Source: Streptomyces antnestii
Lineage (GTDB): Bacteria > Actinomycetota > Actinomycetes > Streptomycetales > Streptomycetaceae
Length of the DNA: 64,000 nucleotides
Assembly (NCBI RefSeq): GCF_004005495.1
Contig: NZ_RZYA01000024.1
Location: 62,001 to 126,000, forward strand
Direction: 5' to 3'
Positions within the stretch are counted from its first letter, which is position 1; every line of letters starts with the position of its first letter. The position numbers and the translations under genes were made by a program. Shown piece by piece: positions 15,448-24,337 of this stretch. Below the pieces are notes generated by a model. That model was not told the origin of the DNA. It was given only the letters and a program-made list of their open reading frames with translations, and did not search any database.

Positions 15448-17667
15448 TCAGTCGTCCTCGTCGACTCCTCCAAGCCCGGCATCTGGGGTCTCACCTGCGC
15501 AGATGCCCAGCACGTCGGTGCCGAACCGGTTGAGCTTGCGCATGCCGACGCCGGGGATCCGGGCGAGCCCGGCAGCGTCTTCGGGCACGGCTTCGGCGAT
15601 GGCGACGAGGGTCTTGTCGGTGAAGACGCAGAAGGCGGGCTGTCCGAGCTGTTGCGCCTGGTCGGCGCGCCAGTCGCGGAGTCGCTCGTAGAGGCCTTCG
15701 TCCATGTCGGAGGGGCAGTCCTCGCAGCGCATGAGCTTCATCTCGCCGGCGTCGGTGAGGGTGCGTCCGCAGACGCGGCAGCGGGCGACGGTTCTGTCTG
15801 CGCGGCGCCGGACGGGGCCGGTGGTGCTGCGGGGGGCCGACGGGGTGCCGTGTTCGATGCCGCCCTGTCCGGTGCTCGCGTTGCGCGCGGTGGCTCCGGT
15901 GGTGCCTGGCCGAATGCCGTCGAGGAAGCGGCTGGGGCGGCGGTTGGGGCGGCCGCCGGGTGAGCGGGACAGGGCCCAGGACAGGCTGAGGTGGTGGCGG
16001 GCCCGGGTGACGCCGACGTAGAGGAGGCGGCGTTCTTCCTCGATCTGTTCGTCGGTCTTGGCGTAGGTGATCGGCATCATGCCCTCGGCGAGGCCGACGA
16101 GGAAGACGGCGTCCCATTCGAGGCCCTTGGCGGCGTGCAGGGAGGCGAGGGTGACGCCTTCGACGGTGGGTGCGTGCTGGGCGGCGGCGCGTTCGTCGAG
16201 TTCGGTGACGAGGTCGGTGAGGGTGGCGGCGGGTTTGGCGCGGGCGAAGTCCTCGGCGAGGCGGACGAGGGCTGCGAGGGATTCCCAGCGTTCGCGGACG
16301 GCTCCGGAGCCGGCGGGGGGCTGGCTGGTCCAGCCTTCGCCGGAGAGGACGGCGCGTACCTGGGAGGGCAGGTCCACGACGTCGTCGAGGAGGGAGTCGT
16401 TGTTGCCGAAGCGGGCGGCGCTGCGCAGGGCGTGGCCGGCTTTGCGTACTTCGGCGCGCTCGAAGAAGCGTTCCGCGCCGCGGAGCTGGTAGGGGATGCC
16501 GGCGTCGGCGAGGGCCTGCTCGTAGATCTCGGACTGTCCGTTGGTGCGGAACAGGATGGCGATTTCTCCGGCGGAGACGCCGTCGTCGATGAGGGCGCGG
16601 ATGCGGCGGGCGGTGCCTTCGGCTTCGGTGGGTTCGTCGGCGTAGTCGGTGTAGGCGGGTTCTGGTCCTCGGTCCCGTTGGGAGATGAGTTCGAGGCGGT
16701 GTTCGGCGGCGCGGCCTCGGGCGTGGGAGAGGAGGGTGTTGGCGAGGTGGACCACCTGGGGGGTGGACCGGTAGTCGCGGACGAGTTTGACGACGGTGGC
16801 GCCGGGGTGGCGGGTGCGGAAGTTGAGGAGGTGGTCGGGGGTGGCGCCGGTGAAGGAGTAGATGGTCTGGCTGACGTCGCCGACGACGCAGAGGTTGTCG
16901 CGGTCGCCGAGCCAGAGTTCGAGGAGGCGCTGCTGGAGGGGGCTGACGTCCTGGTACTCGTCGACGACGAAGTGCTGGTATTGGGCGCGGACCTGTTCGG
17001 CGATGTCCTGGCGGTCCTGGAGGATGCCGACGGTGAGCAGGAGGACGTCTTCGAAGTCGATGACGGCTCGGTCGCGCTTGAGGGTTTCGTAGGTGGCGTA
17101 GATCTGGGCGGTCTCGGCGGGGTCGCGGGGGGTGTCGCGGCCGGTTTTGGCGGCTGCGGCGGCGTAGTCGGTGGGGACGGTCTGGGTGACTTTGCACCAC
17201 TCGATCTCGGCCGTGACGTCGCGGAGTTCGCCGCGGTCGAGGCGGATGCGGCAGGCGGCGGCCGCGTCGGCGACGAGCTGGATCTTGCGGTCGACGAGTC
17301 GGGGGAGGTCGCCGCCGACCGCTTTCGGCCAGAAGAACTGGAGCTGGCGCAGGGCCGCGGAGTGGAAGGTGCGGGCCTGGACTCCGCCGGCGCCGAGGTG
17401 GCGGAGGCGGCCGCGCATCTCTCCTGCGGCGCGGTTGGTGAAGGTGACGGCGAGGACGCTGGCGGGCTGGAGGATGCCGGCGCGGACGCCGTAGGCGATG
17501 CGGTGGGTGATGGCGCGGGTCTTGCCTGTGCCCGCGCCGGCGAGGACGCACACCGGTCCGTGCAGGGCGGTGGCCACGGCGCGCTGCTCGGGGTCGAGCC
17601 CGTCGAGCACCGCGTCGGCCGTGTCCGGAACCTGCGGGAAGAGGGTGGAGTGCGTTGCTGCTGTCAC
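15448..17667 (-). CDS. uvrD2: ATP-dependent DNA helicase UvrD2
   Basis: A 739-residue superfamily 1A helicase from GTG 17667; the ribosome site is weak. Walker A AGAGTGKT is at residues 43-50. Later motifs include TFTNRAAGEMRGRL, VVDEYQDVSPLQQ, VVGDVSQTIYSF, LHAAKGLEWDAVF and RRLLYVGVTRAR. After the helicase core comes a tetracysteine module (CRVCGRTL...RCEDC) and a C-terminal HRDC-like domain (AGLARIPGVGMRKLNRFGTDVL), the architecture of mycobacterial UvrD2. UvrD2 is a 3'-5' helicase for DNA repair. It lies between wblC and mrx1 as in M. tuberculosis. Confidence 0.93.
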   Translation of the reverse strand: MTAATHSTLFPQVPDTADAVLDGLDPEQRAVATALHGPVCVLAGAGTGKTRAITHRIAYGVRAGILQPASVLAVTFTNRAAGEMRGRLRHLGAGGVQARTFHSAALRQLQFFWPKAVGGDLPRLVDRKIQLVADAAAACRIRLDRGELRDVTAEIEWCKVTQTVPTDYAAAAAKTGRDTPRDPAETAQIYATYETLKRDRAVIDFEDVLLLTVGILQDRQDIAEQVRAQYQHFVVDEYQDVSPLQQRLLELWLGDRDNLCVVGDVSQTIYSFTGATPDHLLNFRTRHPGATVVKLVRDYRSTPQVVHLANTLLSHARGRAAEHRLELISQRDRGPEPAYTDYADEPTEAEGTARRIRALIDDGVSAGEIAILFRTNGQSEIYEQALADAGIPYQLRGAERFFERAEVRKAGHALRSAARFGNNDSLLDDVVDLPSQVRAVLSGEGWTSQPPAGSGAVRERWESLAALVRLAEDFARAKPAATLTDLVTELDERAAAQHAPTVEGVTLASLHAAKGLEWDAVFLVGLAEGMMPITYAKTDEQIEEERRLLYVGVTRARHHLSLSWALSRSPGGRPNRRPSRFLDGIRPGTTGATARNASTGQGGIEHGTPSAPRSTTGPVRRRADRTVARCRVCGRTLTDAGEMKLMRCEDCPSDMDEGLYERLRDWRADQAQQLGQPAFCVFTDKTLVAIAEAVPEDAAGLARIPGVGMRKLNRFGTDVLGICAGETPDAGLGGVDEDD

Positions 17668-17739
17668 CCCGCCATGCTGCCAGGTCGGTGGGGGCGGGTG
17701 CGTCGGGTTGTCCACAGGGGGCGGGCGCAGTCGTATTAA

Positions 17740-17797
17740 TGCGGCGCGTGTCACGTCCGGGGGTTCGGTCGGTGCGGCGCTTGTCACGTCCGGGGGT
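17740..17797. repeat. 25-bp direct repeat in the uvrD2-mrx1 intergenic region
   Basis: Two copies, 17740-17764 and 17773-17797, differ at one base and share GTCACGTCCGGGGGT. The period is 33 bp, about three helical turns. They lie just upstream of the mrx1 sigmaR promoter and upstream of divergent uvrD2, so a regulator site is possible. Confidence 0.65.
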
Positions 17798-17812
17798 GCT
17801 CGGCGCGGGGCG

Positions 17813-17839
17813 GGGAATGGTGGCCGGGTCACGTACGTT
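17813..17839 (+). promoter_or_regulatory. sigmaR-type promoter of mrx1
   Basis: GGGAAT (17813-17818), an 18-base spacer, then GTT (17837-17839), an exact match to the thiol-stress sigmaR consensus GGAAT-N18-GTT. The expected start is about 40 bases before the mrx1 ATG, with AAAGGAG at 17871-17877 as ribosome site. Confidence 0.85.
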
Positions 17840-17887
17840 CGACCCATTGCGAACACGTAACCCGAGCCGTAAAGGAGCCCGAGGAAC

Positions 17888-18130
17888 ATGCTGGGGACTG
17901 TGACGATGTACAGCACGACGTGGTGCGGATACTGCCGTCGGCTGAAGGGCCAGATGGACCGCGAGGGCATCGAGTACACCGAGGTCAACATCGAGCAGGA
18001 CCCGGATTCGGCGGCGTTCGTCGAGAAGGCGAACGGCGGGAACCAGACGGTTCCGACCGTTCTGTTCCCCGATGGTTCGACGCTGACGAACCCCTCGCTG
18101 GCGCAGGTCAAGCAGAAGCTCGCCGCCTGA
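17888..18130 (+). CDS. mrx1: Mycoredoxin (glutaredoxin-like, CGYC)
   Basis: An 80-residue glutaredoxin-fold protein. The active site TTWCGYCRRLK has Cys13 and Cys16, and the cis-Pro loop is QTVPTVLFPDG. Mycoredoxin-1 reduces mycothiol-protein mixed disulfides in actinobacteria, using mycothiol as electron donor. The length and the CGYC motif match the family. It has a good AAAGGAG site and a sigmaR promoter and is followed by a terminator hairpin at 18127-18152. Its position between uvrD2 and nudC repeats the mycobacterial order. Confidence 0.93.
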   Translation: MLGTVTMYSTTWCGYCRRLKGQMDREGIEYTEVNIEQDPDSAAFVEKANGGNQTVPTVLFPDGSTLTNPSLAQVKQKLAA

Positions 18131-18152
18131 CCGGGGCGTGTGCCCCGGTCAG
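18127..18152. terminator. Terminator after mrx1
   Basis: An 11-bp perfect stem CTGACCGGGGC/GCCCCGGTCAG with loop GTGT, starting in the last codons of mrx1 and facing the convergent nudC gene. There is no long U run, as is common in Streptomyces. Confidence 0.75.
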
Positions 18153-18214
18153 GGTCTGAGGGCTCGGGGCCGGGGTTCTTTCTCGGGCCCGGGATTCTGT
18201 CTCGGGCCCGAGGT

Positions 18215-19165
18215 TTATATGGCGTCGCCCGGCTTGGGCAGGGGCTTGCCGTACCAGAGCTCGATGAGGCGGGCCGCGATCGAGATTCCGTAGGGAGGCA
18301 GGACCTCCCCGGACTCGAACGCGGCCCGCAGGTCTTCGCGGGAGAACCAGCGGGCTTCGTGGATCTCCTCGCCGTCGACGTTGATCTCGGACGAGGTGGC
18401 GCGGGCCATGAAGCCGAGCATGAGGCTGGAGGGGAAGGGCCAGGGCTGGCTGGCGACGTACTCGACGTCCTGGCCGACGACGACTCCGGCCTCCTCGAAG
18501 ACCTCGCGGCGTACGGACTGCTCGATGGACTCGCCGGGTTCGACGAAGCCGGCGAGGGTGGAGAAGCGGCCTTCGGGCCAGTGGACCTGGCGGCCGAGGA
18601 GCGCGCGGTCCTCATCGTCCGTGACGAGCATGATCACCGCGGGGTCGGTGCGGGGGTAGTGCTCGGCTCCGCATGCCTGGCAGCGGCGGATGTGGCCCGC
18701 GGCGGCGATGACGGTGCGTTCGCCGCAGCGGGAGCAGAAGCGGTGCAGTCGCTGCCAGTTCTCCAGGGCGACGGCGTGCACCATGAGGCCGGCGTCCCTG
18801 GGGGACAGGAGGAGTCCGGCTTCGCGCAGGCCGGCGGGGCGTGCCGACTGGTCCATGCGGCCGGGGAGGGTGTCCTTCTGGAGCGCGAAGTAGCTGACGC
18901 CGTCGTCGTCGGTGCCCAGGAAGTAGCGGTGGGATTCCGTGAGGGGCGCTTCGAAGGCCGGGGTCATGACGAGCTCGGTGGCGCCGTCCGGTGTCTCGTC
19001 GATGAGCGCCTGTCCGCCGGAGACCACGAAGACGCGGGTGGTGGGGTGGCTCCAGGCTGCGGCTAGCCAGGCCTCGTCGAGGCGGTGGTGTGCGGCGCGG
19101 TCGATGCCGCTCGGCGCGGAGAGCGCGAGCGGACGGTCGGCTGCGTGGTCGGTCCAGGTGGTCAC
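18215..19165 (-). CDS. nudC: NAD(+) diphosphatase / RNA de-capping Nudix enzyme NudC
   Basis: A 316-residue protein from GTG 19165, with GGGGGAG upstream. The zinc ribbon cysteines are 144/147 (CSRC) and 162/165 (CQAC). The Nudix box is at 206-228 (GFVEPGESIEQSVRREVFEE), and the NudC-specific SQPWPFPSS motif follows at 239. NudC hydrolyses NAD(H) to NMN and AMP and removes NAD caps from RNA. It is downstream of the M20 dipeptidase and adnAB on the same strand, as in mycobacteria. Confidence 0.94.
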   Translation of the reverse strand: MTTWTDHAADRPLALSAPSGIDRAAHHRLDEAWLAAAWSHPTTRVFVVSGGQALIDETPDGATELVMTPAFEAPLTESHRYFLGTDDDGVSYFALQKDTLPGRMDQSARPAGLREAGLLLSPRDAGLMVHAVALENWQRLHRFCSRCGERTVIAAAGHIRRCQACGAEHYPRTDPAVIMLVTDDEDRALLGRQVHWPEGRFSTLAGFVEPGESIEQSVRREVFEEAGVVVGQDVEYVASQPWPFPSSLMLGFMARATSSEINVDGEEIHEARWFSREDLRAAFESGEVLPPYGISIAARLIELWYGKPLPKPGDAI

Positions 19166-19254
19166 GGGTGCTTCCAACTCCCCCGGTGGAATGGGTGTTT
19201 CGGCGGGACGGTGCGGCTGGGCGGGTGCGGGCCGCGGCGGGCGGGGTGGCTCAT

Positions 19255-20694
19255 TCAGGGTGCATCGCGCCAGTTCTCCGCGAGGTCGCCCCACAGGTGG
19301 GCGGCGGTTTCGACGCCCTTTTTGAGGAGGTCGAGTTCGACTTTCTCGTTGGGTGCGTGCCAGCCGTCGGAGGGGACGGAGATGCCGAGGAAGAGGACGG
19401 GTGCGTCGAGGACGTCCTGGAGGTCGGCGGCGGGGCCGGAGCCTCCCTCGCGCGTGAAGCGGATCTTCTGCTCGAAGGCGAGGCCCATGGCGCGGACGAC
19501 CGACTGGAGGGCGGGGTGGTCGAGCGGAGTGAGGCAGGGGCGGGTGGCGGCGCCGAAGGTGATGGTGTGGCGGATTCCGTCGGGGAGCTGCCGGGCGACC
19601 CAGTCGGTGACGGCCTTCTCGACGTGGTCGGGGTCCTGTCCCGCGACGAGCCGGAAGGACAGCTTCAGCGACGCGGAGGACGGGACGATGGTCTTGCCGC
19701 CGGGGCCCTGGTAGCCGCCGCCGATGCCGTTGACCTCGGCGGTGGGGCGGGCCCAGATCCGTTCGAGGGTGGTGTGGCCGGCTTCGCCGTGGGTGGCGTG
19801 CGACTTGGCGGTGCGCAGCCATTCCGCTTCGTCGAAGGGGAGCTCGGCGAAGAGTTCCCGTTCGCGGTCGGTGAGGGGGGTGATGCCGTCGTAGAAGCCG
19901 GGGACGGCAACGCGCGCGTGGTCGTCGTGGAGGGCGGCGACGAGACGGGCGGCGGCGGTGGCCGGGTTGGGTACGGCGCCGCCGAACGATCCGGAGTGGA
20001 TGTCCTGGTCGGGTCCGTGGAGTTCGATCTCGCAGTCGGCGAGGCCACGCATCCCGGTGCAGACGGTGGGGGTGTCCTCGGACCACATGCCGGTGTCGGA
20101 GACGATCACGGCGTCGGCGGTGAGGCGGTCCCTGTGCTGCTCGACGAGGGCGCGGAAGTGCGGGGACCCGGATTCCTCCTCGCCCTCGATGAGGAGCTTG
20201 AGGTGGACGGCGGGGGTGGTGCGGCCGGTCGCGGCGAGGTGGGCGCGCACGCCGAGTGTGTGGAAGAACACCTGTCCCTTGTCGTCGGCGGCTCCGCGCG
20301 CGTGGAGGCGGTTTCCGATGACGACGGGTTCGAAGGGGTCGGTGTTCCAGCCGTCCTCGCGGGCCGCGGGCTGGACGTCGTGGTGCCCGTAGACGAGGAC
20401 CGTGGGGGCGTGCGGGTCGTCCGAGGGCCAGTCGGCGAAGACGGCGGGGGCGCCGGGCGTCTCCCAGATCTCGGTCGTCGGGAAGCCGGTCTCCCGGAGT
20501 TTCGCGGCGAGCCAGTCGGCGCTGCGGCGTACGTCGGGTGCGTGGTCGGGCTGGGCCGACACGGACGGGATACGGAGCCACTCGGCGAGGTCCTGGAGGA
20601 ACGCGTCGTGGTGGGTCTCGATGTACGCACGGACGGCACTGACGGCGTCGTCGGCGCTGACGGCGTTGTCGGCGTTCCTGACTGGGTGGCTCAT
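19255..20694 (-). CDS. M20 family dipeptidase
   Basis: A 479-residue cytoplasmic metallopeptidase from ATG 20694, 10 bases after the adnB stop. The di-zinc ligands are readable: His105 in VYGHHDVQP, the bridging Asp137 in RGAADDKG, catalytic Glu172/173 in IEGEEESGS, and a later Asp/His set including ISVPSDGWHAPNE. The length fits CNDP-like dipeptidases of the M20 family. The target peptide is unknown. It replaces the ion-channel gene found here in M. tuberculosis. Confidence 0.9.
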   Translation of the reverse strand: MSHPVRNADNAVSADDAVSAVRAYIETHHDAFLQDLAEWLRIPSVSAQPDHAPDVRRSADWLAAKLRETGFPTTEIWETPGAPAVFADWPSDDPHAPTVLVYGHHDVQPAAREDGWNTDPFEPVVIGNRLHARGAADDKGQVFFHTLGVRAHLAATGRTTPAVHLKLLIEGEEESGSPHFRALVEQHRDRLTADAVIVSDTGMWSEDTPTVCTGMRGLADCEIELHGPDQDIHSGSFGGAVPNPATAAARLVAALHDDHARVAVPGFYDGITPLTDRERELFAELPFDEAEWLRTAKSHATHGEAGHTTLERIWARPTAEVNGIGGGYQGPGGKTIVPSSASLKLSFRLVAGQDPDHVEKAVTDWVARQLPDGIRHTITFGAATRPCLTPLDHPALQSVVRAMGLAFEQKIRFTREGGSGPAADLQDVLDAPVLFLGISVPSDGWHAPNEKVELDLLKKGVETAAHLWGDLAENWRDAP

Positions 20695-20704
20695 GTTCCC
20701 GACC

Positions 20705-23700
20705 TTATCCGCCTGCTTGGGCGTGCTCGTCCAGCGGTTCCGGTCCGGTTCGTTCGCCCAGGCCGGGGGCGGGGTCTTCGAGGAGAAGACGTTCCAGTTC
20801 GGCCCGCCCGGGGAGGTCGCGGGGGGTGACGGTCTCGCCGTCGCGTACGTAGACGAACGTGGCGCGCACGGACTCGGGCGGGAGGCCGTGCTGCTCGGCC
20901 CAGGCGAGCCGGTAGACGGCGAGCTGGAGGGGGTCCGCGGTGCGGCCGCGCGCGGTCTTCCAGTCGACGATCTCGTACGTGGTGTCGTCGCCGTCGTCTT
21001 CTTTGTAGACGGCGTCGATGCGGCCCCTGATGACGCGGCCCGCGAGGGTGATCTGGAACGGGGTTTCGACGCGGTGGGGTGTGCGGTGGGCGTAGGGCGT
21101 GCGGTCGAAGGCTTCCTTGAGGGTTTCGAGGTCGCGTTCGTCGGCGATGTCGGCCTCGCTGCCGGGGAGCTCTTCGGGGTCGAGCATGGGCAGGCGGAGC
21201 TCTTCGAAGCGGGATTCGACCCAGGCGTGGAAACGGGTGCCGCGGCGGGCGGCGGGCTGGGGCGGGCGGGGCATGGGGCGGGCCAGGTCCTGGGCGAAGC
21301 CGTCGGGGTCGGCGGCCAGGCGCACGAGCTGGGAGGCGGTGAGGGTGGTGGGCAGGTGGACGTCACGGACGGCCTGGCGGGAGCGCAGGAGCTCGCCGGT
21401 GAGGGCGTCGAGGTCGCGGTCCCAGGAGGCGATGGTGCGGGTGTCCTCCGGGGTCAGCGGGGGGTGGTCGTTCTGAGGCGGGACGTGGGCGGCGGCATCG
21501 GCATCGGCGGCGTAGGTGTCGGTGTCCTGGGGCGTCGTCTGGTGCGGGAGGGTGGGGCGTTCCCGGGTCAGCTCGTCCCAGTCGACCGGCTCTTCAAAGA
21601 CGAGATCTTCGTAGGCCGCGGCTTCGTAGGCGGCCTCTACGAAGTCGGCCTCTTCGAAGTCGGGCTCTTCGAAGTCGGGCTCTTCGGAGAACGGGGCTTC
21701 GTCATCCGGCGGAGTCGGCCAGTCCGGGTCGTCGTACGTCGCCGGGTGCGCCCGCGCGTGGGCATCGGCTTCCGCCGGCGTTTCGAGGTGGGCGAGGACC
21801 GTGGCCGCGGCCGCGCGCCGGCGGGCCATGGCCGTGTCGTCGAGCGGGAGCGGCCACGCGTGCTCGGCGGCCGCCTCCTGGAGGGCCGGGTTCTCCTCGT
21901 CCTCGTCCGGTTCGTCGGCCCAGACCTCGATCTCTCCGTGTCCGGCGGCGCAGTGGTCGTACAGCGCCTGGAGGAAGTCGGAGGGGCCGCGGGGCTTCTT
22001 CTGGGCGGGGCCCCACCAGTGGCCCGAGCCGAGGAGGAGGGTGCGGGGGCGGGTGAAGGTGACGTAGCCGAGGCGGAGTTCCTCGGTCCGCTGGTGGTCC
22101 TTCATCTCTTCGTGGAAGGCCTTCATGCCCTTGGAGTCCCACGCTTCGATGTCGGGCAGTGTGGCCGCGTCGCCGCGCAGTTCGTGCGGCAGGACCTTGC
22201 TCTGGGCGGTCCACTTCTCGCGGCCCTGGGCGCTGGGGAACGTCCCGGTGACGAGCCCGGGAACGGCGACGACGTCCCACTCCAGGCCCTTGGACTTGTG
22301 GGCGGTGAGCACCTTCACGGTGTTCTCGCCGCCGGGCAGCGCGTTGTCGAGGCCCTTCTCGTACTGGGCGGCGGTGCGCAGGAAGCCGAGGAAGGCGAGG
22401 AGCGTGGCGGAGCTGTCGTTCGCGGCGAACGAGGCGGCGATGTCGAGGAAGTTGGACAGGGTCTCGCGGCGGCGGGCGGCCAGGGCGTGCGGCGAGGCGG
22501 CGAGTTCGACTTCGAGGCCGGTGACGGCGAGGACGCGGTGGAGTACGTCCATCAGCGGGTCGGCGAGCGAGCGGCGCAGGTCGCGCAGCTCGGTGGCGAG
22601 GCGCGCGAACCGTACGCGTGCCTCGGGTGAGAAGGGCAGGCCGTCGTCGCCCGGCTCGTCGAGGGGGGTCTCCAGGAACGTGTCGAGGGCGTCGGCGAGC
22701 GATATCACTTCGGAGGGGTCGACCCCCTCGACGGCTTCGGCGAGGCGCCGGTCGGGGTCGTCGTCGGGGCCCCCGCGCGCGTGGGCGACGAGGCGGCGGG
22801 CGCGGCGGCCGAGGAGGGCGAGGTCGCGGGCGCCGATGCGCCAGCGGGGGCCGGTCAGGAGGCGGACCAGTGAGGCGTTGGCCCCGGGGTCCTGGAGGAC
22901 TTCGCAGACGGCGACGAGGTCGGCGACCTCGGGGAGGTGGAGGAGGCCGGAGAGGCCGACGACCTCGACGGGGATGTCGCGTGCGACGAGGGCGCCCTGG
23001 ATCGCGGCGAAGTCGGTCGCGGTGCGGCACAGGACGGCGATCTCTCCGGGGGCGGTCCCGGTGCGTACGAGGTGGGCGATGGAGTCGCCGAGCCAGTCGA
23101 TCTCCTCGGCGTGCGTACGCACGAGGGCGCAGCGGACGATGCCGTCGCGTTCGGCGCCGGGGGCCGGGCGCAGGGCCTCCACGCCCGCGTGGAGGGCGCG
23201 CAGGGGCTGGGCGAGGTCGTTGGCGAGGTCGAGGAGGCGGCCGCCGCTGCGGCGGTTCTCGCTGAGGGAGAAGCGGGTGGCGGGGCGGCCGTCGGCGTGC
23301 GCGAAGTGTTCGGGGAAGTCGTCGAGGTTGGCCACGGAGGCGCCGCGCCAGCCGTAGATCGCCTGGCAGGGGTCGCCGACGGCGGTCACGGCGTGGCCCG
23401 TGCCCGCTCCGAAGAGGCCGGCCAGGAGGATGCGCTGGGCGACGGACGTGTCCTGGTACTCGTCGAGGAGGACGACGAGGAACTCGTCGCGCAGGATGGC
23501 GCCGACGTCGGCGCGGGTGCGGGCGAGGGTGGCGGAGAGGGCGATCTGGTCGCCGAAGTCGAGGAGGTCGCGGGCGCGCTTGGCTTCGCGGTACCGGGCG
23601 ACGAGTCCGGTGAGGTCGCGGCGGGCGGCGGCCGTCTCGGGGACCTTGCGCAGGTCGGCGTTGGTGAGTTTGCGGCCTTCGAGGGTGGCCAGGAGGCGGG

Positions 23701-24298
23701 TGTCGTAGGCGCGCAGCGCGTCGGGGGCGACGAGGTGTTCGGAGAGCTCGCCGTCGAGGGTGAGGAGGTCGCTGACGAGGTCGGCGAAGGAGCGGGTCAG
23801 CGCCGGGTAGGGGCCGGGGGCTTCGCGCAGGATGCGGGCGGCGAGCTGGAAGCGGGTGGCGTCGGCGAGGAGCCGCGCGGTGGGTTCGAGGCCGATACGC
23901 AGGCCGTGGTCGGTCAGGAGGCGGCCCGCGAAGGCGTGGTACGTGGAGATCACGGGCTCGCCCGGGGGGTTGTCCGGGTCGATGGCGTCGGGGTCGGTGA
24001 CGCCTGCCTTGATCAGGGCCTTGCGGACGCGCTCGGCGAGCTCGCCGGCGGCCTTGTTGGTGAAGGTCAGGCCGAGGACCTGCTCGGGGGCGACCTGGCC
24101 GGTGCCGACGAGCCAGACGACACGGGCGGCCATCACCGTCGTCTTGCCGGAACCGGCTCCGGCCACGATCACCTGCGGGGCGGGCGGCGCGGTGATGCAG
24201 GCCGTCTGCTCCGGGGTGAACGGGATCCCGAGGAGCTCCTTGAGCTGCTCGGGATCGGTGAGGCGTGTGGTCACCTCATCGAGGCTAACGGCCCCCAC
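20705..24298 (-). CDS. adnB: AdnB-like helicase-nuclease subunit
   Basis: A 1197-residue UvrD-like motor plus C-terminal RecB-type nuclease. Walker A AGAGSGKT is at 46-53, with the later motifs LLDEYQDTSVAQR, VGDPCQAIYGWRG, LTAHKSKGLEWDVVAVPG and LRLGYVTFTRPR. An acidic low-complexity linker of EEPDF/YE-type repeats is at about 865-900. The nuclease core ends EIVDWKTARGR at about 1110. AdnAB resects double-strand breaks in actinobacteria in place of RecBCD/AddAB. I use GTG 24298; GTG 24274 (MTTRLTDPEQ) is an equal candidate, as neither has a clear ribosome site. It lies 39 bases after adnA. Confidence 0.88.
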   Translation of the reverse strand: MGAVSLDEVTTRLTDPEQLKELLGIPFTPEQTACITAPPAPQVIVAGAGSGKTTVMAARVVWLVGTGQVAPEQVLGLTFTNKAAGELAERVRKALIKAGVTDPDAIDPDNPPGEPVISTYHAFAGRLLTDHGLRIGLEPTARLLADATRFQLAARILREAPGPYPALTRSFADLVSDLLTLDGELSEHLVAPDALRAYDTRLLATLEGRKLTNADLRKVPETAAARRDLTGLVARYREAKRARDLLDFGDQIALSATLARTRADVGAILRDEFLVVLLDEYQDTSVAQRILLAGLFGAGTGHAVTAVGDPCQAIYGWRGASVANLDDFPEHFAHADGRPATRFSLSENRRSGGRLLDLANDLAQPLRALHAGVEALRPAPGAERDGIVRCALVRTHAEEIDWLGDSIAHLVRTGTAPGEIAVLCRTATDFAAIQGALVARDIPVEVVGLSGLLHLPEVADLVAVCEVLQDPGANASLVRLLTGPRWRIGARDLALLGRRARRLVAHARGGPDDDPDRRLAEAVEGVDPSEVISLADALDTFLETPLDEPGDDGLPFSPEARVRFARLATELRDLRRSLADPLMDVLHRVLAVTGLEVELAASPHALAARRRETLSNFLDIAASFAANDSSATLLAFLGFLRTAAQYEKGLDNALPGGENTVKVLTAHKSKGLEWDVVAVPGLVTGTFPSAQGREKWTAQSKVLPHELRGDAATLPDIEAWDSKGMKAFHEEMKDHQRTEELRLGYVTFTRPRTLLLGSGHWWGPAQKKPRGPSDFLQALYDHCAAGHGEIEVWADEPDEDEENPALQEAAAEHAWPLPLDDTAMARRRAAAATVLAHLETPAEADAHARAHPATYDDPDWPTPPDDEAPFSEEPDFEEPDFEEADFVEAAYEAAAYEDLVFEEPVDWDELTRERPTLPHQTTPQDTDTYAADADAAAHVPPQNDHPPLTPEDTRTIASWDRDLDALTGELLRSRQAVRDVHLPTTLTASQLVRLAADPDGFAQDLARPMPRPPQPAARRGTRFHAWVESRFEELRLPMLDPEELPGSEADIADERDLETLKEAFDRTPYAHRTPHRVETPFQITLAGRVIRGRIDAVYKEDDGDDTTYEIVDWKTARGRTADPLQLAVYRLAWAEQHGLPPESVRATFVYVRDGETVTPRDLPGRAELERLLLEDPAPGLGERTGPEPLDEHAQAGG
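21606..21690 (-). repeat. 15-bp repeats encoding an acidic linker in adnB
   Basis: Tandem in-frame copies of TCTTCGAAGTCGGGC and diverged variants encode the repeating acidic EEPDF-type linker between motor and nuclease domains of AdnB. Confidence 0.75.
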
Positions 24299-24337
24299 TG
24301 ACAGCCCCGGACCGATCCAGGGCTGTGGAGGCGTAGG

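Noticed and set aside
15991..17739. Open frame of 582 codons on the plus strand opposite uvrD2
   Set aside because: Antisense shadow of a high-G+C gene: Gly/Val/Ala/Asp-rich low-complexity translation, no ribosome site, no domain.
18160..18214. TCTCGGGCCCG repeats after mrx1 as a second terminator
   Set aside because: The stems are short and overlap ambiguously; the hairpin at 18127-18152 already explains termination.
22937..24301. Long plus-strand frames opposite adnB (and similar ones opposite adnA at 26033-27682)
   Set aside because: Codon bias belongs to the minus-strand helicases; translations are compositionally extreme and domainless.
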